Shown piece by piece: positions 1-12,410 of a stretch of DNA of 64,000 nt (its first letter is position 1; each line of letters opens with the position of its first letter). The DNA is taken from contig CM073322.1 of the NCBI GenBank assembly GCA_037043015.1, positions 26,440,364-26,504,363 of the forward strand. Direction: 5' to 3'. Both the position numbers and the translations under genes were made by a program. Source of the DNA: Bryum argenteum (Eukaryota; Streptophyta; Bryopsida; Bryales; Bryaceae). A model generated the notes under the pieces. It was not told the origin of the DNA. It saw only the letters and a program-made list of their open reading frames with translations, and did not search any database.

Positions 1-390
1 TTTCCTCTGCTATCCAACTATGCATATCCATCACAAAAAGAATTGGAGGCAGATAGAATAAGACGGCCTTTGGTGGATCCATCTTTAATGAGTGTTTATG
101 GATCAAAAGTAGCTAAATTTAGTTTAGCTACTGATGTGTATGTTACATCAAGGATAGCATCTTGGATTATAGGGCCTTTTGATGAAGACAGTGAGATTTC
201 GTCCACAGATTATAAGATATACACTCATGGCCTATGGTTGCTCAGTAGTGAACCTGCAAACGAATGTTATAATACCCTTTTACAAAGAGTAAAGGGATTC
301 CAACGGTCAATACCCATTTTGAGGAATGATCCAATAGAGACCATGTTTGAGACCATTGATGTATATTTTATTAATCTAAATATATAAATT
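1..390 (+). CDS. Unidentified open frame, cut by the window start
   Basis: An open frame runs from the first base to a stop at about 387; the first Met is at 43, but the frame is already open before it, so this may be the 3' part of a longer exon. The product (at least 114 aa) has mixed composition, with no signal peptide, membrane segment or motif that I recognise. No paralogue of it was noticed elsewhere in the window. It could be the end of a real gene or a transposon-borne frame. Confidence 0.3.
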
Positions 391-589
391 CGATATGTAT
401 TTTTTAATATTTTTTGTATAAACTTATTTGAAGTTTATGAATGTTTTATAGCTTTAGGCAATCCAAGTTGAACGTGCTCAACGGCACGGGTCCCACTAGT
501 TCTGCTATAAAAATGATCGCCACATTATCCATAGCATTAGCCCCTCCGATGTTCAAGGGGTCAAACAACGACTTTTTTTTATATGTTAT

Positions 590-1120
590 TTTTTGTTGAC
601 TAAGCCCTAAATTATCTCGATATGATTATGATAATGAGATGACTTCCATAACCTCTATAGATGTTTTGAAGATAGTACAAGATTTGAGTGCAAAGAATCT
701 AGTTATGTACTATATATTTTCTTTGTTAGATTTGGGGCAGTTTCCACCATTGCAATGCTATTAGTTGAGTCAAGTATTTAATTTTTAGATGACTTTTTGG
801 GTACGAGGTTGTTCTTGAGATTAACGTGAACAAATTTCTAATTGGAGATTTTCTTCATTATAGTAGCTTTGTTGGTAGATGTTTTCCTTTATTGTGAAAA
901 CTATGAAACTTTGTGATCTCTTTTAAATACATACACTATACAATCTCGCACTTTATGAGGCCTCATGCCTCAACTTTTAGTTCAATTGAGATACAATAAA
1001 CAATATATAGTATACTTTTGTAGAGTTGAGCTTTGAATTACTCACCCTCATTTTCATCTCTGACACGTTTTTCAATATGCGCCCTTTTGTCTAAAATAGG
1101 TTGGGATGTATAGGGGTTAA
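590..1120 (+). repeat. Diverged copy of piggyBac-like subfamily C, right end with TTAA
   Basis: This segment resembles 40395-41086 throughout and ends in taggggttaa, with TTAA at 1117-1120. That is the right-hand terminus seen at the TTAA-flanked elements of this window. No matching left end was found, so the copy is truncated or its left end has decayed. Confidence 0.5.
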
Positions 1121-2590
1121 AATGCAACCTAGTTGTAGTAAAATCACTTCCAGATTACCAGGTTAGACATGTTTTTATATTAGAAAGCGGGCAAGGTGCT
1201 CATTTTAAACTTAGGCATTTTTTGATACACCACTTGAAAAATTCATACATAATTCAACTTCCAACTTTTTTTTCTTTATTTATTCTCTCTCTTCCTCTAT
1301 ATATATATATATGTTCCTATATTATTCAGCTTTCTACTAATTATCTCCCCTATATACAACTATGAGTACTTAAATTTTGGTTTTTGGGACTCTCACCATA
1401 AAACTCTCTTTGTTTTCTACTTGAAATTGTAATTGTAATCATTTTAAAATTAATACCTAAAACTCCTTGTGTTTTCTTGGAGCTTGAAACCTCGGAAATG
1501 TGATTTTCTGTTACAAGTCATAGGCAATATATGACTAGCATCAAGAGAATGAAAATGAGCAAATAGCTGCATTCCACCATGTATATATATTGTATGAATA
1601 CAAATAGTTAACCACGGGTTAATTAAAATTTATGCTATTAAGACGAGGACCCAGAAAAGTAGATACAAGTAGGTCCTAAACAGTGAATGGATAATACTTA
1701 ACAATTTCTACCCCTATGCACTCCAGGAAGTGTGAGCCGAATCTTTCGACTTCCAACCATAAGATCTCATAATTAATCCCATTTTTAGTAAAAATTTAGA
1801 CTTAAAGCCCTTGATTTGATAATGGACATATTCCCAAAAATTCTATTCAATTTTTTTCAAAAAATAGATTCAATGATTTGCATAAGGTAGAGGCACTTAT
1901 AAGAAAATTTTAGCATATGATATTAAGGTATATATTTTTTTTAGAATTTTTCATGTGTGCAAACATAAGGTTCTTGTTGAATGCAAAAAGTTTCGTGATT
2001 TTATTTGCATTTTTCAAATAGTTATAATTATTTAAAGTGAAAAGTTGCTTGGAACCTAAACTCGATCACATGCTCGAATATACAAATGAGGTACATCTGT
2101 TCTTTCAAAATCTAGGAATCGGGCTTGATCGGTTATGGGTTCCTGGTCGGGAATGGGTCCCTTTACCTTAAAAGTGCAGCTGTGTCTCCTGCTTTGGCAC
2201 AGATGTATTATTCTGGTATGATAAATTTTTTAAAAATAAAATAAAATAAAACAAGGATTTTCCAGCCCAGAATCCCAACAAATTTATTTGTTTTTATTGC
2301 AGTCACCCTGGGGTAGGAAAAAAAAAAAAAAAAAAAAGGTGAATGGCTGGATGAGGGCTGGATTGGAGTATGATAAGCTGCCATGGATTTCTGAGCCTTT
2401 TCAAAATGCCACATGCAAGTATGACAGCTTCCCTTCAGACTCTCACATGCACCTGCCCAGAGTGTCTCCCCAAGTGGCCCATCCAAAACCAATATTAATA
2501 TTAATATTGGGGCCCTATGCCACATGGACGACATGGTGCTCATTTTGCTCTACCCAAAGTCATTAAATAATAAAACAACCAATCACTCCA
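1121..2590. other. Gene-free AT-rich stretch
   Basis: No convincing coding frame. It contains a run of 20 A at 2318-2337. The short block at 2130-2172 ends in ctttacctta, resembling the ends of the inverted-repeat element at 31694-32288. Confidence 0.5.
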
Positions 2591-3756
2591 GGACGTGCCC
2601 TTCCCCCTTTTTTTAAATATTTTCATTCATTTGCATTGTAATGAAGAAAAGGTTATTATAGTGTAATTACTTTGACATTTTTAAACACTTTTCATCTCAG
2701 AGTGGGGGTAGGTGGCATTGCATGAAGTTTGGGGAACTGGAGGAAGGAACTTTCAACCCTTCACATTTTTTATGAACAAATATGTTGATTTTTGCTTATT
2801 GATCAGTTTTTGATGAAAGCACCTATTGGGAGAAAAATGAATTTAAGCAAGAAAGTGGAGTTAATTGGAAGATCTTGGAGTTGCCTATGTGGAATCTCAT
2901 TTCTAAGCATTAAAATAATTTTATAGAAGGAGGTTGTGATGAAGAAAGTTGCCCAATATTAAATAATTATTATTCTTTAGACAACCAGTATGTTCCACAA
3001 TACTTAAAAGTTGTAGAGATTTGATACTGTAATAGTTTCTTCCAAATTTGGCACGTGGTTATCTATGGTATGTATCAATATGTGTATTCATACATTTTGA
3101 TAAATATGAAGGGTAAGGTAGTAATGTACAATAAGTTTGTGTTAACCTTTGAGGAACTTGTGCTTCACAATTTGTATATACTCCAATAAAATGTAGTGTA
3201 CCATTTAAAAATACACAAAGGCGTCATTTTCATTACTTTATATGTTGCTAAGTTGTATATAAAAGGAATACGTGATTTACTTTCTTTGGATGCAGTTGTC
3301 AAAAAGTTGCATAGCACAAAAGTGAAAAAGATTATGACAGTTCTCTAACGGAAATGGTGTAATTGAATGAAAGCATCAATTCCCAAATTCTAATTGTTCC
3401 TCAATATACAAGAAGACTCACTACAAGAAATCCATGGTATATATGTCCCTAAAATATGTTGTATTGATCGAAATGAAGAGTTTTTGATTTCAAAAGTCAT
3501 AACAACAAGTCATAATCGCCATTTTGAATTGAAAATGACTTTCTTCAGACCCATTGTTTCACTTACACGTCTAATCTTTATAATATGAAAAACAAGAATA
3601 AGTCAAGCATAATTACACAAGATAAAAATAATTATGGAGACATAGCAAGGTACCCAATGGGTAAAGCCCAATCCATAATGCACATGTGCATGCTCACATG
3701 GAACCCCTCCTTCCTCTATAATATCACACTTATGTAATATTGATGAAAGTTAACAT

Positions 3757-4880
3757 GGATTGGCTTTTAATCATGGAATAGAAATTTCAATTTCAGGTGA
3801 CAGGATCTCTCGTGTCTCATCACTCGTCCTCATGTTCCAGCCCTCGTCACCATCTCCCATCCCCATTTCCCCGGAATCCCCTAATTCCCTGTCTCTGAAA
3901 TTGAAATTTGACTTTGCAGTTTGTTACAAACATACATTGTAGTATAGACAACACTTTGTAAAAACACTTTGTCAAAAACATTGATTCCAACCCAAAAACC
4001 TAGAATGGATTGACTATTAATCATGAAATATACATTTCAATTTCAGGTGACAAGATCTCTCGTGTCCCATCACTCGTCCTCATGTCCCAGCTCTTATCAC
4101 CATCTCCCATCCCCATTTCCCGAGAATCCCCTGATTCCCCTGTCTCTGAAATTGAATTCTGACTTTGCAGTTTGTTACAAACACACCTTGTAGTATACAC
4201 AACACTTTGTAATATCACTTTGTCAAAAACATTGATTTCAACCCTAAAACCTAGATTGGATTGACTTTTAAGTATAGAACATGAATTTCAATTTTAGGTG
4301 ACAAAATCTCTCGTGTCTCATCACTCGTCCTCATGTCACAGCCCTTGTCACCATCTCCTATCTCCATTTCTCGGGAATCCCTAATCCCCTCGCTCTAAAA
4401 TTGAAATTTAACTTTACAATTTTTTACAAACATACCTTGTAGTATTCACAACACTTTGTCAAAAACATTGATTTCAATCCAAAAACCTAGACTGAATTGA
4501 CTTTTAATCATAGAATATAAGTTTTTATTTTAGGTGACAGGATCTCTAGTGTCCCAACACTCGTCCTCATGTCCAAGCTCCTCTCGTCCTCATGTACGTC
4601 CAAGCCCCTCTCGTCTTCCATCACTCGTCCCCACATCCAAGCCCCTCTCGTCTCCCATCACTCGTCCTCACGTCCAAGCCCCTCTCGTCTCCTATCACTC
4701 GTCCTCATGGTCCAAGCCCCTCTTGTCTCCTATCACTCGTCCTCACGTCTAAGCCCCTCTCGTCTCCCATCACTCGTCCTCACGTACAAGCCCCTCTCGT
4801 CTTCCATCAGTCGTCCTCACAACCCAGCCCCTATCGCCATCTCCCATCTCGATTTTCCAGAAATCCCCTGATTCCCTGTC
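3757..4880 (+). repeat. Satellite of about 250 bp with internal 37-bp minisatellite (unit A)
   Basis: Four tandem units begin near 3757, 4008, 4258 and 4493, each opening with a gattgacttttaatcat-like block followed by a C-rich stretch. In the last unit the C-rich part is expanded into copies of a minisatellite of about 37 bp (about 4555-4830, core tcactcgtcctcacgtccaa). Overlapping open frames here are repeat translations rich in Ser, Pro and Arg, not genes. Confidence 0.8.
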
Positions 4881-5236
4881 TCTGAATTTGAAATCTGACT
4901 TTGCAGTTTATTACACACATTTACCTTCTAGTACAAAGAACACTCAAGTAAAAAGTTTTGTCACAAACATTGATTTTGACCCAAAAACCTGGCCTGCCCG
5001 AAGTAGCAAGAGACCAATTCAATTTACAAGAATAGTTAGTAGTCAAACCCAAAAGTCCTTTTCACATTTTCACATGAAATTACATCATGTCAACACTTAA
5101 AATTTGATATACCTACCTTATACTTGGAACGCCCCATACTACAAACTCCACCCATTGTTTTTGAACACACATGACCCCATTATAATATACACATCATTAC
5201 AATGAAAATGACCATAGTCGAAAGCTCATACAAAGA

Positions 5237-5742
5237 GGAAAATAGAATATTCAAGGAACAAAATCTTTAAAGAAAAAACATTGTTTTATCAATTGTTGGA
5301 ATATTGAAGTCTCAACAACAGGAAGTCCAAACGACCCCCTTCCTACAATGTCCAAAACATCTCTTTTTCCTTCAAAAGTCTTGAACTCATACATTCCCCC
5401 AGTGTGAACAGGACTCTAAAGATTGATTCCAATCCTCATCATGGTCATGCAGGGTGTAGGCCGCTCTTCGTCTAGTCAGCGCCTACGGAGTAATGAGGGG
5501 GGCCTATATAGAAATCTAACCTGGGTGTAGATGCTAGGAGAGTAATAATAATAATGATAGGGTCATAATACAACCTTATCCAGGGCTGGGGAATAGGTTC
5601 GGTGTGGGGATCTCTGTAAAGGTGGTGCTATTAAGGAGTAGTAGTACTACTGTAGGGATTTGGGGGAGGGGAGCATGATTTTCTTGGATGTCCCAAAAGT
5701 GGTTGTTTGGCAAAAGACAATGAATAGCCTCTATGGTAGAGT
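5237..5742. repeat. Highly conserved tract shared by the two units (unit A side)
   Basis: Identity to unit B (17088-17490, then 18131-18220) is about 96-97% by eye. The flanks on either side are about 85% identical. The tract is not an open frame. Confidence 0.6.
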
Positions 5743-6540
5743 GTCCTAAAAGCACCAACTTAAGAGATCTGACCTATTTTTAGTACTAGTAAATTCAAAA
5801 TAAAATTATGACCACATTCCAAATAGTTTCTTGGGAGGATTTCAAAAATTTGCAACATGTAATTCGCATTTGTGAATTTTATACAAAATTCCAAAGTGCT
5901 AAGTAAGATTTGACCCAAATGCGTTATATATACAAATGAGGTACATATGTATTTTCACAATCTACAAATGAGGTAGAGATCGCTTTTGGGTACAAAGCGC
6001 TTTTTGGACTGCCTACCTTAGTGCATAGCTTGGGTTAGCTGGGGAAATATTATCATCCTTACTGGCTAATATCCTATGATTCCCTTGTCCAACCGGTTTT
6101 TTTTAAAAGTTCAAACTATTCTGGCAATCGTCTCATTTTATATTGAGAATAGAAAATTTCTTGGAATTTTCATTGGTGTTTTCAAGAGTCAAGCGGTTGA
6201 TGGGTCATTTCCATTGGCGGATATTGAACTAGATGTTGGTTTTTCCTCATCATTGCTCCAAGTGTTTTCGTGTAATCTCACATGTCTTGAATATGTGTCT
6301 AAGTATGCTTGAAGTTATAAGGGTCCGTTTACACTACGTTGGAGAAGGCCACCAGTCGATCAAGAATTTTATTCTTAACCAATCAAGAATTCTATTCTTA
6401 ATCCATTCAGGAGCCTCAATTTCAACATGTCACATTTGATATTTTCTCCGTAATTTCTTGACCGTAGTGTAGACAAGCCTTAAGTGCTTGATATTTATCT
6501 ATCGCCCATACAAACATTTTATCCATAAGATTTTTAAAAT

Positions 6541-6543
<3 letters not shown>

Positions 6544-6614
<71 letters not shown>
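6544..6614. repeat. (AT)n microsatellite
   Basis: About 71 bp of uninterrupted alternating AT/TA, in unit A only. Confidence 0.95.
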
Positions 6615-6620
<6 letters not shown>

Positions 6621-6751
6621 TTTATAGTTTTTATGAAGCTAAAGTGACTTGCTGCCACTAGGCTTTGGTAAATTGAGAATTTTTTTGGTGAGAGTATTAG
6701 ACTCCACCATCTCAATACATAGAAGAAGAACAAAAACTCCAACATATTTAG

Positions 6752-7030
6752 AGGCAGGCGTGAATAGAGTGTTTGTTTGACCTATCCTTGGATGTATGCC
6801 CGGAGGTCATCACACCAATGGCGGGACGACTTACCCCTCTCGGGGTGAACACTATATTAGTTCCTACTTAGCCACTAGTACCTTAGAGATACCCAATATG
6901 GTATCCCCCTAAAGGACTCTAAGGTACCCAAACAACAAGGTCTAAGAACCCCCACCACATTTGGGTGGACTTTGGTGGTAAGCAAGACGCTGGCATGGGG
7001 AAGAGAACCCTCAAACTCCTCATTGGGGGC
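6752..7030 (+). repeat. Dispersed repeat DR1
   Basis: Begins near ggcaggcgtgaatagagtg and includes a block reading gatacccaatatggtatccc. Related copies: 8044-8290, 19981-20235, 38872-39005, 45415-45560, 45780-45935 (inverted), and a fragment near 42245. Class unknown; a SINE or small non-autonomous element is possible. No coding capacity. Confidence 0.65.
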
Positions 7031-7038
7031 CATGAGCC

Positions 7039-7407
7039 TTAACCCTTAAACGTCTAAGGTGACCCGAGGGGTCCATTTCCAACAGAATCTTCTCTGTAGC
7101 TCTCAATGTACTCAACTTTTCACTTATATTTTGATGTCAAACTGGTCACCTTCTTCTGATGCATTCAAAAAGTGAAATTTTAGAATTCAAATCACAATTT
7201 GTATGAGTGATTTTGTGCCTTGAAAGGATTGTGGTAGGTAGGTTGGGGTTGTACAATACTTGTAGGAGGTTGCAAGCTCATCAATGATTGGATCATTCAT
7301 GATGCCCAAGTTCAAAAAGTGCACTATTCATGATGCCCGAGTCCAAAAGATGCTGTGATCCAATACTCGGCTGCCCAAATCCGTATAGCAAGACGTTTAA
7401 GGGTTAA
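7039..7407. mobile_element. piggyBac-like non-autonomous element (subfamily D), 369 bp with TTAA
   Basis: Flanked by TTAA at 7039-7042 and 7404-7407. The left end reads TTAACCCTTAAACGTCT and the right end is its exact reverse complement, giving 13 bp of inverted repeat inside the TTAA. It lies inside the larger 710-bp insertion of unit A. No transposase coding. Confidence 0.8.
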
Positions 7408-8043
7408 CCACCAAGCCAAGTGGTGCCTTCCTCAATACATACTTACAAGTCCAGCTTTACAAAATCATGACAAACTTTAGAATGGCTTTTACAAATGTCC
7501 TACATTTTAATGTGTTCAACATTCTATTACTCTCTTTCGATGCACACAAATTACTCCCATGACTAACTTCACAATAAAAAGTCTCCAATGCTAATTTTTA
7601 CCTTTTCACATTCGAGAATGCGTATGCATGAAATGTTTATTATAAACCATTATTGAAATAACTTAGGAGGGTACCTTTTTAAAATGGGGGACCCATAGAA
7701 TCTGCCAAGAATTGATGGGAATGGGATACTCGATTACAATGTTTTTGTTTATGATTTCAAAGAATTGCATGCTGTGTCACCATTGTGGCTTTTACATGAA
7801 GCTGCCCACTTGTCCGAGCCCAAGACTCCAAGCTCCTAATTGGGATGAACCCCCTCATGCAAGGAGATGTCATGGCATATATTAAAAGGAGAGTGATATC
7901 CAGGTGGTGAGAGACACAAGCTCAAGGGATGCATGTGGCATTTGGATGACTAAAGTGATTGTGTAACAAACTCTTGCAAATACCAAAAATCTTCCCTATT
8001 TATGGAGATTGATTGGTATTCATAGTTACTATGTTTGGTAAAT

Positions 8044-8290
8044 AGATAGAAACTCCCGTCCCGATGTGAATGAAGTGACCGTTTGTAATGCTAATAACCC
8101 GATGCCCATTAGACAAGGGGAAATTGAGACAATACTACTTCCCCCTCTCGAGGGTAGACACTATGACTACAATGATTTTTAGCTAGTTACTACTGCCTTG
8201 AAGATACTTGACATAGTATCCCCCAAAAGGACTTTGAGGTATCCATATAAGAAGGTTCAAAGACTACCCACCATAGTTGAGTGGACAAAA
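8044..8290 (+). repeat. DR1 copy, unit A
   Basis: Collinear counterpart of 19981-20235; resembles 38872-39005 and 45415-45560 (shared gtgaatgaagtg and acaatactacttcccc blocks). Non-coding. Confidence 0.65.
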
Positions 8291-8527
8291 TGAAATCAAA
8301 AACAAATTTTGATCATTACAATACACTTGCCATCCCATTAGATCATTACCCATGTGTCATGTGCTAATTCGATGGAAATTAGATTGAAATTGAATAAGAA
8401 GTATTTGGGAATTTTTATTTCTTAGACAATTGGAATTGGCACAAAAATTGAAGTGTTGCCTTGAAAATATAAAACATTGTTGATTATTTGACAACGTGTG
8501 GAATTGGCCTATCACGTATAGTATTTG

Positions 8528-9446
8528 TTCATCCCTAAAGATCCACAACAACCAAATCGGCTTTTTGTTGTTTGGGCAGCGTAGATGAAGTGGTTAGAAG
8601 TAAAATTTTTGCCTAAGACTTTTACTGTGTGCTCTTTACAGAATAAAGTGTATATGGTGAAATTTGCAGAGCCAATTTCTAGTTTCAAGTCCGGAAATTT
8701 TAGGTTTTCAAGTCCAAATCGAGTGCTTTAATTTTAGGTTTTTGTAGATTCTTATTCTTTTGGAATATGTTCACAACCAAATCACTACTCAAGTTCCAAA
8801 GTGACCCAAGTGGATAGTTTACCAATTTCAGAAAGGCACCGTCCAAAAACTTCAGAAATAATTTTCTCAATTTGTAATAATTTTACAAAAAAATTCTAAA
8901 AAAATTCTTCGAAATTCGGGATTAAGAAAATTTTCCCAATTTTTTTTCTCTCAAAATTCAAAAACTCATAAAGGCACCTACACACCATTCAATTTTGTCT
9001 TAGCCCAAATATGTCAAATTTGATGCATGTTTTCCTATATCGTTGTTTCTAGGCCTTCTTTTAGAAAATTTTCATGAAGGTCAAAAAAATGGAATGAATC
9101 TCTGAAACTTAGCATGAGTGTACCCAACTTGATTAACTACATGAAAAAAAATACAAAAAAAATGTTTGGGGTAACATGTTTTCCTTTGCACCATGGTGGC
9201 AATGTCTCACAAACAAGGCCCAAAAGAATCTTTGCATTAACTCTGAATGTTATGATCTCACAAATGTCGCAAATCCAACGGTTGAAATTTTACGTGGTAG
9301 TACTCACAGTGAATAACTTTGAGATCTTAGTTGAAAGTAAATAAAATAAAATAAAATAAATGACCAAACCTTAATTCCAACAAGGTGGTAGAATATTGCA
9401 TTTATGGTTTTGAAAGTCCAAAAACGCTTGGATTTTTAGGAGTTAA
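8528..9446. mobile_element. piggyBac-like non-autonomous element (subfamily L), unit A
   Basis: The right end is tttttaggagttaa with TTAA at 9443-9446; the left end is ttcatccctaaagatcca, a decayed TTAACCCCTAAAGATCCA. The unit-B counterpart (20521-21370) keeps better ends, so the insertion predates the duplication. Related single copies or ends lie at 25593, 43236, 54924 and 59620. Confidence 0.7.
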
Positions 9447-9993
9447 CATGAAATTTGATAAGTAAGCATCAATATGACACTTTTTAAGAGTATAAAATGC
9501 ACTTCTATATAAGCATGCTTTCCTTGCCACACAACGCTCCAGTGTCATTGAACAATTTATCGTAAATTTTATGGTCATATGATGAAAGATTATGATGAAT
9601 TTGTTTAACAAATACAGTTATAGATGTATTGAAATCTTTGTATACACACTCCTATGTGCAAAACTTCTTACTTTAAAGTGTATGTACTAAACTATAAGCA
9701 CATGTGCGATCTATGTTCTTCTAAACATATAACTTCTCAAAAACTTCGGCAACTCAAAATCAAACTAAAATTCTCTCAAATCAATTTATTGGTATGTGTA
9801 AACTAGCATGAAATGGGCTTACCCTTTAAAAAGTTAGAATAGTAATGAAACCAAATGTTGAAAAACTCAACCCATGAACCATCTCTATTACGGCGTCCGA
9901 CGATGTCCTTCATTAGTTGATACATTTCAAAAATAGAGGCAAAACACATGGAAATGATTTGAAAGTTTCCAACTTTACATGCACACATCAACC

Positions 9994-10829
9994 TTAACTC
10001 CTAATGTTGAAAAGAGCCCCAAGCCGGACGTTTGAGGTTTGATCAGCCTCATATTTATTATACGTAGCTAGCATGAAGTTGGAACCTCTCGCAAGTTGTA
10101 GATTTTTTACATACCTTTTCGAATAGTCATTTCATGCTTCTAAATTCCTCATACTCTAGAAGATATTCACGGTCGAAGTTTGAAATCACTATTTAAAATC
10201 TGCCCAAACTGCGGTATATGCTCATCTATTCTCAAAATCTGCACACAATCAGTTAACTAGTAGAAACTGTAAAAATTCACCAAAAATTGAGATTGCACTT
10301 TTTATCAAGTTTTGTTTTTTGTACATATATGGTTTTAAGGCATTATCTCATCGTTCGGATCTTCAATCCGTTTATTTGTCACATGCCATTTTTACCATCA
10401 AAGGCCGGCATTTGTATATGAATTTCAACATACCTTCATGTGAAAATTCAAGCATTTCTTTAGGTTTTACAGGTCGCATGAAGGTAAATATCGCATTGTC
10501 ATGTTCCTAACTTACTTAGGAACAAAAATGTGAAGGGCCTCAATTCAAATTTACTCTTCAGATCGATTTTTTGGGTTCACAAAAAACATCAACCCATTTT
10601 GCAACAAGGGAAAAGAACTTTTTTTCAACTTTGAATGTTACGATCTCACAATCGGTGAGGAACTTGGAGCTAAGATTTGTTACACATGTACTTGGACTAG
10701 TTACGTACATGATCTTACAATTATATACTTGAGATAACGTCAAAAGTTGAAAAATTTTCATCTTGCAGTGAGAGAGGGTGGTTTTGAGACCTTTTTGCAG
10801 TGTGGGGGCCTTTCGACTTTAGGGGTTAA
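9994..10829. mobile_element. piggyBac-like non-autonomous element (subfamily S), 836 bp, absent from unit B
   Basis: TTAA at 9994-9997 and 10826-10829; ends TTAACTCCTAA on the left and ctttaggggttaa on the right. Unit B has an empty site with one TTAA-like tetramer (TAAA, 22164-22167) between matching flanks. A second full copy is at 46431-47215 and a decayed inverted one at about 39583-40390. No transposase coding. Confidence 0.85.
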
Positions 10830-11367
10830 CTCGTAGATCAGAGAGGCCCAAAGCCGGTTGATATGCTTAAAAAAAAATGCTTTTTTTTTACAAAAACTTA
10901 AACTTAGAGTGAATGCATCTCAAGATCCGTACGGTGAAATTTGATAATTTTCTTGGTGGGTAGACTAAATAGACAGTTTTAAACAAGATCCTAAAGTTTA
11001 GATTAATTAGACAATCTCAAAACCAAATTGTGAAAAGAATTGTTCAAAAGATTTCGTTCACAAATTTCAGATATGACCATCCGAAGCTGCACTGTAGAGC
11101 TTCTTCTGCAGCGGTTAACTTTGCAGGAAGTGGTAACTCTTGAGAGAATGCACTCACAATAACAACTGCATATGATGATGGTATTTCCCAATATAGAAAG
11201 AATGCACAATAGAGGAATCCAAAATCTTTAAATTTCCTCAGAAAGCCTGACATCCATTGCTACCTTTTCAATGTAGAACATGATGATTGTCACCACCACC
11301 GCCTGGTCATTGATTAGTATAATTATGATCGAAGCTTGATTGCATTGCAACTGCTCGATTTTGCTAC

Positions 11368-11385
11368 TTTAGGGTTTAGGGTTTA
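11368..11385. promoter_or_regulatory. Telo-box / short interstitial plant telomere motif (unit A)
   Basis: Reads tttagggtttagggttta, just over two copies of the plant telomere unit. Retained in unit B near 22921-22938. AAACCCTAA boxes are common near plant transcription starts; here no confident gene is attached. Confidence 0.45.
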
Positions 11386-11399
11386 AAGTGCGAGACATG

Positions 11400-12410
11400 A
11401 ATCCTCCGAAGAGCCGACAAAACTTGTTTACCAGCTTCAATTGCTCCTGCTTGATCAGCCTCCGCAGAAAGACATGTTACAGTCCCAGGCTCACCATGAT
11501 TTCCGAATCGTGGGCTGCGAGGGCACATTTCCAATCACTGAAAATTGCTTTGCTTGCAAGGAAACTTTGAATATGCATGAAGAAAATCCAGTGAAGAGAT
11601 GGCTTGTGCTGAAAAAAAGTTCAAAAACGGTGATATATCATAAAATAAGATTGAAACCATTCCGATGCGAATGGCTCAAAGCGAAACCTGAAATTTGAGA
11701 TTGTCGTCATCACAGTGCTCATAAAAATACCACAAATCAACTTGCTTCTGAGAATCAACGTGTATTCTAGTTCTACACCGACACCAAATGTCCTGAACTT
11801 AAGAATAGCTTAGCACTTCATGATTGGAATGAAATAAGGTATGTAGAAGGAAATTATTTTTAGAGAAATTCAACATTTAATTTGTGATTGGAAGGAGTTC
11901 ATGTTGTTCTTTGAAATGATCTCAGAACAGTATTGGACCAGTCTACTTCACCGCCTTCTTAAAATCTCTCACAAGCCATCACTCATGTGCATGGCTCCTC
12001 ATTCTTTAAGGCGGTTCCATGCTGATCATTTGAGATACCAGTGATCCAAGATCAAGAGACTGTAACAATTCCATACGAGATTCACCTGCATGTCGAGAGA
12101 TGTAGCAGTTCTGATTACTGTTTCTTGCTTTATTGTACCCAACCCACTTGATTGCACAAGTTGGAAAAATTCCAACAAAACGGACGAAGGAATCATCAGA
12201 AACGGATGAAAGTCGCCGCAATTTCAGGGACACTGTTCCTTCGTCTCCACCGACGTGCAGTCTGGTGCACAGGCTGAGCGCCATGGCCAAAGCCAGGGCT
12301 CTTGTACTCCGATCTTACATGCCCGGCTTGCTGATTCTGAGAGTAGCGTCGCCTCGCTGTTGCTGGAAGGGGAGCTTGCGCGTGATCAGCGGCCATTGAT
12401 CAAGTAAGTA
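11400..12410 (-). pseudogene. Unidentified coding-like remnant, unit A
   Basis: A GC-richer island, conserved in unit B (22960-23960), with short open frames on the minus strand. One starts at 12396 in a CAATGG context (MAADHAQAPLPATARRR...). Another, at 12006-12290, contains CAIKWVGYNKARNSNQN. Both have recognisable counterparts in unit B, but substitutions are not obviously biased to synonymous sites and frames shift between blocks. The plus strand also has an open frame over 12133-12399, so orientation is uncertain. I recognise no family. It may be the remains of the gene the duplication carried. Confidence 0.3.

Larger units (their letters stand above)
6721..7440. mobile_element. 710-bp composite insertion with 10-bp target duplication
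   Basis: The 10-mer ctcaatacat occurs at 6711-6720 and again at 7431-7440. Unit B has a single uninterrupted site (about 19299-19308), so 710 bp plus one copy of the 10-mer were gained in unit A. The insertion carries a dispersed-repeat copy (6752-7030) and a TTAA-flanked element (7039-7407). The ends show no clear terminal inverted repeat. A target duplication of 9-11 bp is typical of Mutator-like elements, but a retroposon is also possible. Confidence 0.7.

Noticed and set aside
4545-4830. Regular repeats of about 37 bp resembling a CRISPR array
   Set aside because: The repeats are contiguous with no unique spacers and lie inside a satellite of a plant-like genome; they are a minisatellite.
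4534-4885. Overlapping open frames rich in Ser, Pro and Arg
   Set aside because: All three frames are open because the repeat lacks stops; no gene signal, and the same occurs at 15342-15850.
6422-6745. 107-aa frame with Ile-Tyr repeats
   Set aside because: It is the translation of the (AT)n microsatellite.
11368-11385. Telomere or chromosome end
   Set aside because: Only two units of the telomere motif, present in both duplicated units; a telo-box is the simpler reading.
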